Notes: a model not told the origin generated them from the letters alone. Numbered from the stretch's first letter, positions 16,472 through 25,619 are shown. The stretch is 64,000 bases of DNA from Lachnospiraceae bacterium (GCA_910574965.1 CAJTDB010000002.1:124001-188000); one strand, 5' to 3'. Numbers and translations: made by a program.

Positions 16472-17530
16472 TTAATCCTGTATAATTCTTCTCGCTCTTA
16501 CCGGCGTACGGTAGTACATGCTGGAGATTGTGATCCCCACCTGGGGACTGCTGGCATGGACGACCTGTCCTCCGCCGATATAGATGGCCACATGATTAAT
16601 GCCCGAACCGTTTCCATAGAACACCAGATCCCCCGGCTTTAACTCGGATAAGCTCACCGGACTTCCGCTGTTGGCCTGGACGCGGGAAGAATGAGACAGG
16701 CTGATGCCGTAATTTCGGAATACAGACAGGACAAAGCCGGAACAGTCTGCACCTTTGGTCAGGCTTGTCCCGCCCCATACATAGGGTCTGCCCACATACT
16801 GTTTTGCAAAATCGCACAGCGCCATCCGAACATCGGAAACGCCCTCTCCATAGCGGACTTCCGTAATCGTCAGCGCCTCATCAAGCTTCGCGCCCACTTC
16901 CACATATTCTTTAAACAGATAGCCTTCCTCACCATCCAGACTAATCTTCACCCACTCGTCCAGTTCCTCTAATACATCAAAACGCTGTCCGGAACCGACA
17001 ATATCCAAAACCTCACACTCGGTATTCGGCTCTGTCCGCACCTTCAGACCATTGGTATTTACATCTGCCACCGGTTTTAAAAGCGCAGATGCCTGATCCA
17101 GCGCGCTCATGCCCGTCAGTACATATTCCGACTTAATATAGCCTTCCACTTTACCGGATTTTATATGAAGCCATTCCCCTTCTTCTCCAAGAATATCACA
17201 GCCTGCATTTTTTCCGATCTTTCCAACAATACTGCCCTCCATAGACGCGGCATCCCGGATATTGACTTTGCCTTCCGACACCGTCACAATTCCCAGGTTG
17301 CTGTATCCATCCAGATGAAAAGCTTCCAGCACTACCTCGTTCATAGCCTCTTCAATCACTTCTGCACTCTCCGCCGCATCCAGATCCGCAGAGATGCCCG
17401 CCTTTGTTCCAAGTTCCAGAGAACCTGATGCCCGCGCATCCAAAGGCAGGCTTCCAAGAAGCAGTGCTCCCATCAGCAGTGCACTCAAGTTTCTGAACTG
17501 CATATGATTCCAGTGTCCAATCCTTATCAT
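16472..17530 (-). CDS. Secreted SH3-domain NlpC/P60 peptidoglycan hydrolase
   Basis: Predicted cell-wall D,L-endopeptidase. 352 residues: a signal peptide (MQFRNLSALLMGALLLGSLP, cleavage near ARAS), a stretch without clear domain, two bacterial SH3 domains (about 85-140 and 155-215, with NIRDAASMEGSIVGKI and KVRTEPNTECEVLDIV), and a C-terminal NlpC/P60 domain with catalytic Cys in GADCSGFVLS and His in INHVAIYIG and VVHASS. The ATG at 17530 has AGGAGGCGGAAT upstream. It has its own strong promoter and terminator, so it is a single-gene unit. Confidence 0.93.
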   Translation of the reverse strand: MIRIGHWNHMQFRNLSALLMGALLLGSLPLDARASGSLELGTKAGISADLDAAESAEVIEEAMNEVVLEAFHLDGYSNLGIVTVSEGKVNIRDAASMEGSIVGKIGKNAGCDILGEEGEWLHIKSGKVEGYIKSEYVLTGMSALDQASALLKPVADVNTNGLKVRTEPNTECEVLDIVGSGQRFDVLEELDEWVKISLDGEEGYLFKEYVEVGAKLDEALTITEVRYGEGVSDVRMALCDFAKQYVGRPYVWGGTSLTKGADCSGFVLSVFRNYGISLSHSSRVQANSGSPVSLSELKPGDLVFYGNGSGINHVAIYIGGGQVVHASSPQVGITISSMYYRTPVRARRIIQD

Positions 17531-17633
17531 ATTCCGCCTCCTGATCTCCCGCGAAGGAGACTTGTCCCCTTCGGGCAGTATTTTCCATAAAAAACTCCTG
17601 TAAATATTACAGAATTGTTACATTTCCGATACA

Positions 17634-17662
17634 ATTCTATAACATACAGAAGTTTTTGTCAA
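17634..17662 (-). promoter_or_regulatory. Sigma-A promoter of the NlpC/P60 gene
   Basis: Minus-strand TTGACA (17662-17657), exactly 17 bp, TAGAAT (17639-17634). Leader of about 100 bases to the ATG. Confidence 0.75.
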
Positions 17663-17686
17663 CGGCAGATTTGATTTCCGCCCCGT

Positions 17687-17950
17687 TTATCTTGTCAGCT
17701 TATCCACAACGGTCATCAGTTCATCGATCTTCTCATCCCCTTTGCCCTCTAGGATAGCCTCTTTGACACATCCTTTCATATGGGCACAGATGATCTCATT
17801 ATTGACCTTCCGAAGAATCGCATCTGTGGCCATGACCTGGGCGGAAATGTCCATACAGTAGCGATCCTCCTCTACCATGCGCAGTATTCCGTCGAGCTGT
17901 CCCTTTGCAGTCTTCAAAAGTCTCTCGATCTTCTTCTTATCTGCCTGCAT
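17687..17950 (-). CDS. csoR: CsoR-type copper-sensing repressor
   Basis: 87-residue helical metal-sensing repressor of the CsoR/RcnR family. Cys32, His57 and Cys61 have the same spacing (25 and 4) as the Cu(I) ligands of Mycobacterium tuberculosis CsoR, which argues for copper rather than nickel, sulfide or formaldehyde sensing. It starts nine bases after the copA stop, so the two form a copA-csoR operon. The promoter of copA carries a matching G-tract palindrome, suggesting autoregulated repression lifted by copper. Confidence 0.92.
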   Translation of the reverse strand: MQADKKKIERLLKTAKGQLDGILRMVEEDRYCMDISAQVMATDAILRKVNNEIICAHMKGCVKEAILEGKGDEKIDELMTVVDKLTR

Positions 17951-17959
17951 AGTACTTTC

Positions 17960-18166
17960 CTACAGGATCTCAAGGACCTGATAGCCCTCATCCTCAACGG
18001 TCTTTTTCAAAAGTTCGTCACTCACATCTTTCGTCAGCGTCACATAAGCTGCCTTTTCCTCCAGACTGACCGATGCCTCCACACCTTCCAGAGCATTCAG
18101 CACTTTGTCAACTCTTCCTGTGCAGTGACCGCACATCATTCCTTCAATTTTCATAGTTTTTTTCAT
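17960..18166 (-). CDS. Possible internally initiated CopZ-like copper chaperone
   Basis: In frame with the end of copA, an ATG at 18166 is preceded by AAAGGAGG with an eight-base spacer (18180-18175 for AGGAGG), a near-ideal ribosome site. Initiation there would give a 68-residue protein MKKTMKIEGMMCGHCTGR..., the size of free CopZ chaperones (about 69 residues). Seen directly: the site and the domain. Inferred: that it is used. It may be the relic of a separate copZ gene fused to copA, or a way to make pump and chaperone from one message. Confidence 0.5.
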   Translation of the reverse strand: MKKTMKIEGMMCGHCTGRVDKVLNALEGVEASVSLEEKAAYVTLTKDVSDELLKKTVEDEGYQVLEIL

Positions 18167-20509
18167 GATTTTTTCCTCCTTTTTTTCCACTTCTTCTATC
18201 TTTGCCGGTTCAGCAGATTCTGTTCCGGAAGATTTCTTCTTATAAAACGAGGGCCGAAAACCTTTCAGCCGCAGGGCATTGGCTACTACAAATATCGAAC
18301 TGAAGCTCATAGCCGCACTGCCGAACATAGGATTTAACTGCCAGCCAAGGAAAGGATAAAATACACCTGCCGCCAGCGGAATCCCCAGCGCATTGTAGAA
18401 AAATGCCCAGAACAGGTTCTCCTTGATATTGCGAATTACCGCCCGGCTTAGCTGGACAGCCGCAGCCGCATCTAAAAGATCGCTCTTCATAAGCACGATA
18501 TCTGCCGACTCAATGGCCACATCCGTACCGGCGCCGATGGCAATCCCCACATCTGCTCTTGCCAGTGCTGGAGCGTCATTGATGCCGTCGCCGACCATGG
18601 CAACTTTGTGTCCTTCTTCCTGAAGCCGCCGCACCTCTCTCTCTTTGTCCTGCGGCAGCACTTCCGCTACCACACGGGTAATCCCAAGCTGTTTTTGTAT
18701 CGCCTTTGCGGTCTTCTCATGATCTCCCGTCAGCATGACAACGGAAAGTCCCATGTGCTCAAATTCCTGTATCGCTTCCCTGCTGGTCTTCTTTATCGGA
18801 TCCGCCACGGCCACGATGCCCATAAGCCTGCCCTCTGACGCGATATACAGCGATGTCTTGCCCTCCCCGGCAAAAGCTTCCGCACGTCCTTCCAGACCGG
18901 CAACATCTACTCCGTGCACATGCATCATCTTTCGGTTTCCGGCCAGCACCGTACACCCGCTTACCTGACCGAGCACCCCCTGTCCGGCCGATGCTTCAAA
19001 TTCCGCTGCTTTTTCCAGCGGGATCCCCCGCTCTTTTGCACATTCTACCACTGCCTCTGCCAGAGGATGTTCTGATGCCTGCTCCAAAGAAGCTGCCAGC
19101 TTCAGAAGTTCGGACGCTTCCACACCGGAGACGGTCAGCAGATCCGTCACTTTTGGATGGCCTTCTGTGACCGTTCCTGTTTTATCCAGAACGACGGTAT
19201 CAATCAGATGAGCGGTTTCCAAGCTCTCTCCGGACTTGATTAAGATTCCCTGCTCCGCACCTCTTCCGGTTCCCACCATAATAGCCGTAGGAGTCGCAAG
19301 CCCTAATGCACAAGGGCAGGAGATCACCAGTACAGCGATACCGGAGGCCAGCGCAAAGCTGAAGCTCTGCCCCAGAAGCAGCCACACACCGATGGTAAGG
19401 ACCGCGATGGTTAGAACGACCGGCACAAAGATTCCGCTGACTTTATCCGCCAGTTTCGCAATGGGGGCCTTAGAGCCTCCGGCTTCCTCCACCAGCCGGA
19501 TAATCTGGGACAAAGTTGTATCTTCTCCGATTCGGTCTGCCTGCATCTGAAAATACCCTGCCCGGTTCACTGTTGCTCCGGTCAAACGGTCTCCCGGCCG
19601 TTTCTCCACCGGAATGCTCTCACCGGTAATGGCGGATTCGTCTATTGTGCCGCTGCCTTCGATAAGTATTCCGTCCACCGGGATACTCTGACCGGGTTTT
19701 ACGATCACGGTCTCGCCGACTCTTACTTCCTCTGACGGAATCTCCGTCTCCACGCCGTCCCGAAGAACCAGCGCCGTCCGGGGCGCCAGATCCATCAGTT
19801 TGGTAATGGCATCGGAAGTCCGGCTTTTGGAACGGGTCTCCATATATTTTCCAATGGTCACTAATGCCAAGATCATAGCCGCCGCTTCAAAATACAGATT
19901 CATGGCACCTTCGTGCGCACGCCCCATATCCCCGCGTCCCATAGCGTATGCCATAACAAATAACTGGCTTACGCTGTACACTGCCGCCGCCGTAGAACCC
20001 ATAGCCACCAGTGTATCCATATTCGGAGCGCCGTGCAGCAGTGATTTAAAGCCATTCTCAAAATATTTCCGGTTCAGATACATCACCGGCAGCGTTAAAA
20101 AGAGCTGTGTTAGGGCAAACACCATAATATTTTTATGATCGATTAAGATTTCCGGAAGCGGCCACCCCAGCATATGCCCCATTGATACATACATAAGCAC
20201 TGTCAGAAAGCCGATGGACCAGCCAAGCCTTTGTTTCATCGCGCGGGTATCGTCCGCTGCTTTCTTCTGTACCGCATTGGCTTCTTTTGGTGCCTCCTGC
20301 CCTTTCACGGACGCCCCGTATCCGGCATCCGTTACCGCCGCTATAATTTTCTCCGCATCCGAAGCTCCCTCTTCGTATTCCACGACCATGGAATTCTGCA
20401 GCAGATTCACCTGTACTTGGTCAACACCCGGTACTTTGCTGACCGCTTTCTCCACATGAGCACTGCAGGCGCTGCAGCTCATACCGGTCACGTCAAATTT
20501 CTGTTTCAT
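17960..20509 (-). CDS. copA: Copper-exporting P1B-type ATPase with N- and C-terminal metal-binding domains
   Basis: Pumps Cu(I) out of the cell. 849 residues from the ATG at 20509 (AAGGAGT upstream): N-terminal HMA domain with GMSCSAC (Cys12, Cys15), about eight helices, actuator TGES (about 295), membrane CPC at 398-400, phosphorylation Asp442 in DKTGT, hinge VGDGINDAPALA, and then an extra C-terminal HMA domain with GMMCGHC after a charged linker. The C-terminal domain is preceded by a perfect internal ribosome site and looks like a fused copZ. A CsoR-type operator overlaps the promoter; csoR follows. Confidence 0.96.
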   Translation of the reverse strand: MKQKFDVTGMSCSACSAHVEKAVSKVPGVDQVQVNLLQNSMVVEYEEGASDAEKIIAAVTDAGYGASVKGQEAPKEANAVQKKAADDTRAMKQRLGWSIGFLTVLMYVSMGHMLGWPLPEILIDHKNIMVFALTQLFLTLPVMYLNRKYFENGFKSLLHGAPNMDTLVAMGSTAAAVYSVSQLFVMAYAMGRGDMGRAHEGAMNLYFEAAAMILALVTIGKYMETRSKSRTSDAITKLMDLAPRTALVLRDGVETEIPSEEVRVGETVIVKPGQSIPVDGILIEGSGTIDESAITGESIPVEKRPGDRLTGATVNRAGYFQMQADRIGEDTTLSQIIRLVEEAGGSKAPIAKLADKVSGIFVPVVLTIAVLTIGVWLLLGQSFSFALASGIAVLVISCPCALGLATPTAIMVGTGRGAEQGILIKSGESLETAHLIDTVVLDKTGTVTEGHPKVTDLLTVSGVEASELLKLAASLEQASEHPLAEAVVECAKERGIPLEKAAEFEASAGQGVLGQVSGCTVLAGNRKMMHVHGVDVAGLEGRAEAFAGEGKTSLYIASEGRLMGIVAVADPIKKTSREAIQEFEHMGLSVVMLTGDHEKTAKAIQKQLGITRVVAEVLPQDKEREVRRLQEEGHKVAMVGDGINDAPALARADVGIAIGAGTDVAIESADIVLMKSDLLDAAAAVQLSRAVIRNIKENLFWAFFYNALGIPLAAGVFYPFLGWQLNPMFGSAAMSFSSIFVVANALRLKGFRPSFYKKKSSGTESAEPAKIEEVEKKEEKIMKKTMKIEGMMCGHCTGRVDKVLNALEGVEASVSLEEKAAYVTLTKDVSDELLKKTVEDEGYQVLEIL

Positions 20510-20534
20510 ACCAACGGACTCCTTTCCACATCTC

Positions 20535-20564
20535 CCTATACACCCCACCGGGGTGTCCTGTCAA
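20535..20564 (-). promoter_or_regulatory. copA promoter with CsoR-type operator
   Basis: Minus-strand TTGACA (20564-20559), 18-bp spacer, TATAGG (20540-20535). The spacer holds a perfect inverted repeat, acacccc-acc-ggggtgt at 20540-20556, the G-tract palindrome bound by CsoR proteins. Repressor bound here would cover the promoter core. Confidence 0.82.
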
Positions 20565-20619
20565 CCTTGTTATAACATGATTTCGTAAAAATGTCAAGAG
20601 CGTTTTTCCGGCAGAAAAA

Positions 20620-20645
20620 GGGATGCCGCGAGAACGCAGCATCCC
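20620..20645 (-). terminator. Rho-independent terminator of the mgl operon
   Basis: Stem gggatgc / gcatccc with a 12-base loop, followed on the minus strand by TTTTTCTG; 26 bases after the mglC stop and before the copA promoter. Confidence 0.85.
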
Positions 20646-20671
20646 TGGTCATAACAGGAACCCAAATGGTT

Positions 20672-21658
20672 TTATTTTTTCTGTAAATATTTCCGCAGGT
20701 CAAGTGCAACTGCAATGACAATCACGAGACCCTGTGCAATATAGGTATAAGCCGGGTCCACACCCAGGAACTGGAGACAGATCTTCAGAATCTCGAACAC
20801 CAGTACGCCGATCAGGATACCGCCCACTCTTCCGACACCGCCATTGGCTGATACGCCGCCGATGGTACATGCCGCGATGGCTTCCAGCTCATAACCCATA
20901 CCGGTTGCTGTAGATGCACCGCCGGCCTTCGCACCTACCAGGAAACCTGCCAGCGCGTACATACAGCCTGCCAGCACGTAGATACGAATCAGAGACGCCT
21001 GTACATTGACGCCGGCCACCTGTGCCGCATTCTCATTGCCGCCGATGGCATACATATATTTTCCATGACGAGTCTTATTATACAGGAACCAGAAATAACC
21101 GCCGATGATTAACGCAAAGATCAGCAGATACGGAATCACACCGGCAACGGAACCATTCGCGATGGACAGATAGCTCTGCTTGTAGCCGCCCATAGGCTGG
21201 TTGTTTGTAATCAGAGAGCAAAGTCCATAGATGATTGTCTGCATACCCAGTGTCGCGATGAAAGGCGGAACTTTCAATATGGAAATGACGACACCGTTTA
21301 CCGCACCGAAACACCCCATGATGAACATAACGATTACAAGAGCCACAGGCCATGGAATATCCGGCATCCACGGCAGCATACGCGCGGAATAGTCAATGCT
21401 CTGCAGCATCATAGCCGAAAGACAGGCTGCAAGGCCCACTGCACGGCCGGCTGACAGGTCTGTACCTTTGGTAATCAGGCAGCCCGATACGCCGCAGGCA
21501 ATAATAAAACGCGGCGACACATTCAGGACCAGGTTTCCGAAATTCGTCAGTTTAAAGAAATTCTTCGTCGTGAATCCGGTCAGGATGGCCAGCAGCACGA
21601 TCAGAATCACAATCGCATTATTGGATAAAAACTTTTTCAGATCAAATGATTTTTGCAT
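20672..21658 (-). CDS. mglC: Galactose/methylgalactoside ABC transporter permease
   Basis: Membrane subunit of a CUT2-type sugar importer. 328 residues, about ten hydrophobic helices, with GCLITKGTDLSAGRAVGLAA and SILKVPPFIATLGMQTI, both diagnostic of MglC (rather than RbsC/XylH, whose equivalents differ at these points). Last gene of mglBAC, followed by a terminator. Substrate galactose or a methylgalactoside is by family inference. Confidence 0.88.
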   Translation of the reverse strand: MQKSFDLKKFLSNNAIVILIVLLAILTGFTTKNFFKLTNFGNLVLNVSPRFIIACGVSGCLITKGTDLSAGRAVGLAACLSAMMLQSIDYSARMLPWMPDIPWPVALVIVMFIMGCFGAVNGVVISILKVPPFIATLGMQTIIYGLCSLITNNQPMGGYKQSYLSIANGSVAGVIPYLLIFALIIGGYFWFLYNKTRHGKYMYAIGGNENAAQVAGVNVQASLIRIYVLAGCMYALAGFLVGAKAGGASTATGMGYELEAIAACTIGGVSANGGVGRVGGILIGVLVFEILKICLQFLGVDPAYTYIAQGLVIVIAVALDLRKYLQKK

Positions 21659-21676
21659 GATACGCTTCTCCCTCCT

Positions 21677-23185
21677 TTATTCAAACTGGGTTGCCAGTGC
21701 CATAATATTCTCCTGATTTGCCTCTTTGCCGTCAATAAATCCGGTCACACGGCCATCGCACATAACCATGATGCGGTCGGACATACCGATCAGCTCGCTC
21801 ATCTCAGAAGAAATCATAATGATACTCTTGCCCTGTTTTGCCATCTCGGCAATAATACAGTAAATCTCATATTTGGCCCCTACATCAATACCCCTGGTAG
21901 GCTCATCCATAATAAATACATCCGGGTTATTGGCCAGCCAGCGGCTAATCAGCACCTTCTGCTGATTTCCTCCGGAGAGAGACTGGATCTGTGTCCTGGA
22001 GGACGGTGTTTTGATAGAAAGCTTGGCCACATTGTCCTGGACCAGTTTCTCAATTTTGGCATCATCCAACATCACTCCTCCGATCAGATACTGATTGAGG
22101 GATGCAATGGAGACATTATCTGCAATGGACAAAACGCCCAGAATCCCCGTTGCGCGGCGGTCTTCCGTCAGCATAGCGATGCTGTTGTTAATGGCGTCTC
22201 TTGGCTGAGAGATCTTCAGCTCCTGTCCTTTATATGTAATCTTTCCCGATGTGTGGGCGCGAAGTCCGAAAAGCCCTTCCATCAGCTCCGTACGCTGGGC
22301 TCCTACCAGCCCTGCCACACCCAGGATCTCACCTTTTTTCAGTTCAAATGTAATATTGCGGAAGCTCTTGGGATTGATCGATGTAAAGTTTTCTACGGAA
22401 AATACAACCTCCCCCGGTATGTTCTCGCGAACGGGATAAAGTTCGGAAAGCTCACGGCCTACCATCTTGGTAATGATAAAATCCGTTGTCAGGTCTTTCG
22501 AAGACCAGGTACCTATGTACTGGCCATCCCGCATGATCGTTACTTCATCACTGATCCGCAGAATCTCATCCATCTTATGGCTGATATAAACGATGGAAAC
22601 CCCCTTGCTCCTGAGTTCGTCAATAATGGTGAACAGTGCCTCCACCTCCGCCGCCGTCAGAGAAGACGTAGGCTCGTCAAGGATCAGCACTTTACAGTCT
22701 GCGGACACTGCTTTTGCAATCTCCACCAACTGCATCTGCGATACGGAAAGACTGCCCAGATGCGCCTTTGGTTCATAATTCAGATGAACTTCTTTGAGCA
22801 CCTTTGCAGCATCTTCGTACATCTTATCATGATCGATCACCGTCAGCGGACCGATCTTTTTCGTGGGATACCGTCCCACATAAATGTTCTCGCCGATGCT
22901 CCGTTCCGGAATCGGCTGAAGCTCCTGATGAACCATGGCTATGCCGCGGTTCAGAGCATCCAGAGGCCCCTTGATCTGTACCCTCTCTCCTTCATAGATC
23001 ACTTCACCCTCGTCCATGTGGTAGATACCAAACATGCACTTCATAAGGGTGGACTTCCCAGCGCCGTTCTCGCCCATAAGAGCGTGGACTGTACCCGGAC
23101 GCAGATTCAACTGCGCACCGTTCAGTGCTTTGACGCCCGGAAATGTCTTGACGACATTGTGCATTTCCAAACGATACTCTGACAA
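21677..23185 (-). CDS. mglA: Galactose/methylgalactoside ABC transporter ATP-binding protein
   Basis: Double-domain ATPase energising the CUT2 importer. From a TTG start at 23185 (AGGGGG eight bases upstream; the frame runs further with no ribosome site) it has 502 residues: first cassette with GENGAGKST and DEPTSSL, second with LSGGNQQKVLISRWL and MDEPTRGIDVGAKYEIY, typical of MglA. Two stem-loops separate it from mglB. Seventeen to nineteen bases separate it from mglC. Confidence 0.92.
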   Translation of the reverse strand: MSEYRLEMHNVVKTFPGVKALNGAQLNLRPGTVHALMGENGAGKSTLMKCMFGIYHMDEGEVIYEGERVQIKGPLDALNRGIAMVHQELQPIPERSIGENIYVGRYPTKKIGPLTVIDHDKMYEDAAKVLKEVHLNYEPKAHLGSLSVSQMQLVEIAKAVSADCKVLILDEPTSSLTAAEVEALFTIIDELRSKGVSIVYISHKMDEILRISDEVTIMRDGQYIGTWSSKDLTTDFIITKMVGRELSELYPVRENIPGEVVFSVENFTSINPKSFRNITFELKKGEILGVAGLVGAQRTELMEGLFGLRAHTSGKITYKGQELKISQPRDAINNSIAMLTEDRRATGILGVLSIADNVSIASLNQYLIGGVMLDDAKIEKLVQDNVAKLSIKTPSSRTQIQSLSGGNQQKVLISRWLANNPDVFIMDEPTRGIDVGAKYEIYCIIAEMAKQGKSIIMISSEMSELIGMSDRIMVMCDGRVTGFIDGKEANQENIMALATQFE

Positions 23186-23217
23186 TTTGCTGTCCCCCTT
23201 TATTTTATTAAAATCCC

Positions 23218-23294
23218 GCCGGCAGGTACCCGATCCTGCCGGCAGGTTTTTGCCATGATACAGAAAGTGCGTGCGCCTAAGCACACGCACTTTC
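23218..23294 (-). promoter_or_regulatory. Two intercistronic stem-loops between mglB and mglA
   Basis: Stem 1: perfect 11-bp arms 23263-23273 / 23284-23294, 22 bases after the mglB stop. Stem 2: perfect 9-bp arms 23218-23226 / 23235-23243. Neither is followed by a strong T-run on the minus strand. Such structures commonly protect binding-protein mRNA ends so that the binding protein is made in excess over the ATPase and permease. Confidence 0.7.
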
Positions 23295-23316
23295 CGGTTG
23301 ATTCCGTTTATTTTGA

Positions 23317-24408
23317 TTACTGGAAGTCAGCAACGTTCTCCGGAGTCACTTTTACATAGTCTACATAGATGGACTGCTCGCCGGATGCATAAGTTGCACC
23401 GCCCAGAAGCGCTTCCATAGCGTCTACAGCGCCCTGTGCCTGTCCCTGTGCATCGTTCAGAACCGTACCGGTCATGTTGCCGTTTGCAACCTCGTTCAGA
23501 GCTGCATCCAGAGCGTCAACGCCTACCAGATAGATGTCCTCGTTCACTTTACGGCCTGCTGCCTGGATTGCCTGCAGAGCGCCGATTGCCATATCGTCGT
23601 TGTTGCAGAAGACAACTTCGATCTCATCGCCGAACTTCGCAAGGTCGTTCTGTGCGATCTCCTGGCCCTTGTTACGGTCCCAGTCACCGCGCTGAAGGTC
23701 AAGCTCTTCTACTTCCATACCTGCATCGGTCAGTGCCTTTACAGAGAACTCGGTACGATACTGTGCATCTACGTTCTCCGGGTCACCCTGGATCATGATA
23801 TAGGAAATCTTGCCGTCGCCGTTGATATCACCTTTGTTCTCGGTATCCAGGATCAGCTCGCCCTGCATCGTACCGGACTGGCGTGCATCACATCCTACAT
23901 ACACAAGCTTGTCATATGCAGCCATCTGCTCAGCCGTCGGCTCACGGTTAATCAGTACCGTCGGAATACCTGCATCCTTTACAGTTGTAATAATCTGGTC
24001 TGCTGCAGAAGTCATAACCGGATTGATAATCAGCGCGTCTACTTCCTGTGCGATGAAGTTGTTGATCTGGTTATTCTGCTCTGCCTGATCGTTCTTTCCG
24101 TCCATAAAGGTAACGGTATAGCCTTTGCCTTCCAGAATCTCCTGAAGTGCATTCCGATAGGTGGTCATGAACGCATCATCGAATTTGTAAATACAAACAC
24201 CAATGTTTCCGCCTGCGCCTGCCGCATCTGCTGCCGCGTCAGCCGTATCCTCTGCTGCATCTGCTGCAGGCTCTGCATCCGGAGTCTCTGCCGGAGTCTC
24301 TGCTGCAGGCTCTGTCGTAGCAGGCTCTTCCGTCTTGCCGCCGCATGCGGTCATGGATAAAGCCATCATGGATACCATTGCCATTGCGATGAATCTTTTT
24401 GATCTCAT
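23317..24408 (-). CDS. mglB: Galactose-type ABC transporter substrate-binding lipoprotein
   Basis: Surface-anchored sugar receptor of the mgl importer. 363 residues from ATG 24408 (GGGAGG upstream): lipoprotein signal ending LSMTACGGK, an Ala/Glu/Pro/Asp-rich linker, then the periplasmic-binding-protein type 1 fold with IGVCIYKFDDAFMTTYRNAL, QEVDALIINPV and VFCNNDDMAIGALQAIQ, which match galactose/glucose-binding proteins. It has its own sigma-A promoter with a palindrome in the leader. It is first of mglBAC and lies downstream of a sensor module likely to control it. Confidence 0.92.
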   Translation of the reverse strand: MRSKRFIAMAMVSMMALSMTACGGKTEEPATTEPAAETPAETPDAEPAADAAEDTADAAADAAGAGGNIGVCIYKFDDAFMTTYRNALQEILEGKGYTVTFMDGKNDQAEQNNQINNFIAQEVDALIINPVMTSAADQIITTVKDAGIPTVLINREPTAEQMAAYDKLVYVGCDARQSGTMQGELILDTENKGDINGDGKISYIMIQGDPENVDAQYRTEFSVKALTDAGMEVEELDLQRGDWDRNKGQEIAQNDLAKFGDEIEVVFCNNDDMAIGALQAIQAAGRKVNEDIYLVGVDALDAALNEVANGNMTGTVLNDAQGQAQGAVDAMEALLGGATYASGEQSIYVDYVKVTPENVADFQ

Positions 24409-24470
24409 AGTCTGAAATCCTCCCATTACTTCTGCTCAATTTTTGAGCGTTTTACTTGTTTTAGCCACAA

Positions 24471-24493
24471 AATGTACTTTGTTTTTGTACATT
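24471..24493. promoter_or_regulatory. Inverted repeat in the mglB leader
   Basis: Arms aatgtac (24471-24477) and gtacatt (24487-24493), nine bases apart, about 20-40 bases downstream of the expected transcription start. A second small stem gctcaa/ttgagc is at 24434-24448. Could be an operator or an RNA hairpin; no regulator can be assigned. Confidence 0.4.
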
Positions 24494-24511
24494 ATGACCG
24501 TTTACAGGATT

Positions 24512-24540
24512 ATTATAGAGGATTTACAGAACAATTTCAA
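24512..24540 (-). promoter_or_regulatory. Sigma-A promoter of mglB
   Basis: Minus-strand TTGAAA (24540-24535), 17-bp spacer, TATAAT (24517-24512). The perfect -10 suggests strong expression of mglB independent of the sensor genes upstream. Confidence 0.75.
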
Positions 24541-24586
24541 TAAGAAATTCTTTGATAATATATAAATTTTCTTTGATTGTCTTTTG

Positions 24587-25600
24587 TCACTCTTCCATCG
24601 GACGAATCAGGATCTCCTGCGGAGTCCAGTAATAATGTCCATTGGACAGCGGATACTCCTCTGGCTCTGCTTCTCCCAGAGCTTTGCTGACGGCAAGACC
24701 CATCACCGCACTTCCATAGATTTCCTTGTTGGAAGACACCGTCCCCAGAAGCTTTCCGCTCTCCAGGGCCTCGATGCCGGGAGTCGTTCCGTCAATGCCG
24801 ACCACATTGACCCCGGTAACCCCTGCCCGCTCCAGGGCATCCAGCGCACCAAGCGCCATATCATCGTTGTTGCTGACCACCAGTTCAATGGTATCCGGAT
24901 AAGAGCCGAGCCACTGTTCCATCAGCGCGGAAGCCTGGCTTCTCTCCCAGTTGGCAATTCCGCCGGTAATCTTCTCAACAGGCACGCCGCCGTCCTTCAG
25001 CGTCCGGATGGACCATTCTGTCCGAATCAGAGAGTCCTGATGGCTGCTCTCGCCTTCTAACAGCACATAGCTGACCACGCCGTCACCGTTTCGATCTACT
25101 GCCGATGGCTGCTCCCGATAGAGATCCACCACCATCTGCCCCTGCAGCATGGCCGTTTCTTTCGCATCCACCCCGATATAATAGAGCTGGTCCCAGCGAT
25201 TCATATCTTCCTCTACGGGCTGCCGGTTGAAAAAGACCACCGGCACCTGTGCGTTCATAGCCCGGTCGATCATCACGGAAGCATCCATACGGTCTACGGG
25301 ATTAATACACAGCACATCACATCCAAGAGAGATAAACCGTTCCACCTGGTTGTTCTGTGTGTTCTGGCTCCCCTTGGCATCCTGAATATCCAGTGTTACT
25401 TTGATACCGTTCTCCTGCTCATATTCCTTGGCCTTTTCTTCCAGAATGCTCCGTATATTGTTAATAAACGTATCATCTCCCCGATACAGACTGATCCCGA
25501 TGCGTATGGAAGTCTTCGGCTCTTCCCTGCCCGTTCCCCCGCAGGCATTTAAAAGCATACACATGGTCAGCAGCAGCCCTGTGATCCTTTTTCCTGTCAT
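24587..25600 (-). CDS. Galactose-binding-protein-like lipoprotein, sensor associated
   Basis: 337 residues from ATG 25600 (AGGAGGACAAGAGAA upstream): lipoprotein signal ending MLLNACGGT, then a sugar-binding type 1 fold with IRIGISLYRGDDTFINNIR, GCDVLCINPVD and VVSNNDDMALGALDALERAG, closely paralleling mglB. It follows, with a 19-base gap, the membrane-anchored binding protein and the two-component genes, so it is either a second receptor for the mgl importer or the ligand-delivering part of the sensor. It has no dedicated permease next to it. Confidence 0.85.
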   Translation of the reverse strand: MTGKRITGLLLTMCMLLNACGGTGREEPKTSIRIGISLYRGDDTFINNIRSILEEKAKEYEQENGIKVTLDIQDAKGSQNTQNNQVERFISLGCDVLCINPVDRMDASVMIDRAMNAQVPVVFFNRQPVEEDMNRWDQLYYIGVDAKETAMLQGQMVVDLYREQPSAVDRNGDGVVSYVLLEGESSHQDSLIRTEWSIRTLKDGGVPVEKITGGIANWERSQASALMEQWLGSYPDTIELVVSNNDDMALGALDALERAGVTGVNVVGIDGTTPGIEALESGKLLGTVSSNKEIYGSAVMGLAVSKALGEAEPEEYPLSNGHYYWTPQEILIRPMEE

Positions 25601-25619
25601 TTCTCTTGTCCTCCTAATA

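Noticed and set aside
21653-23182. Open frame of 509 codons on the plus strand
   Set aside because: Antisense shadow of mglA, His/Gln-rich composition typical of reverse reading, no family features.
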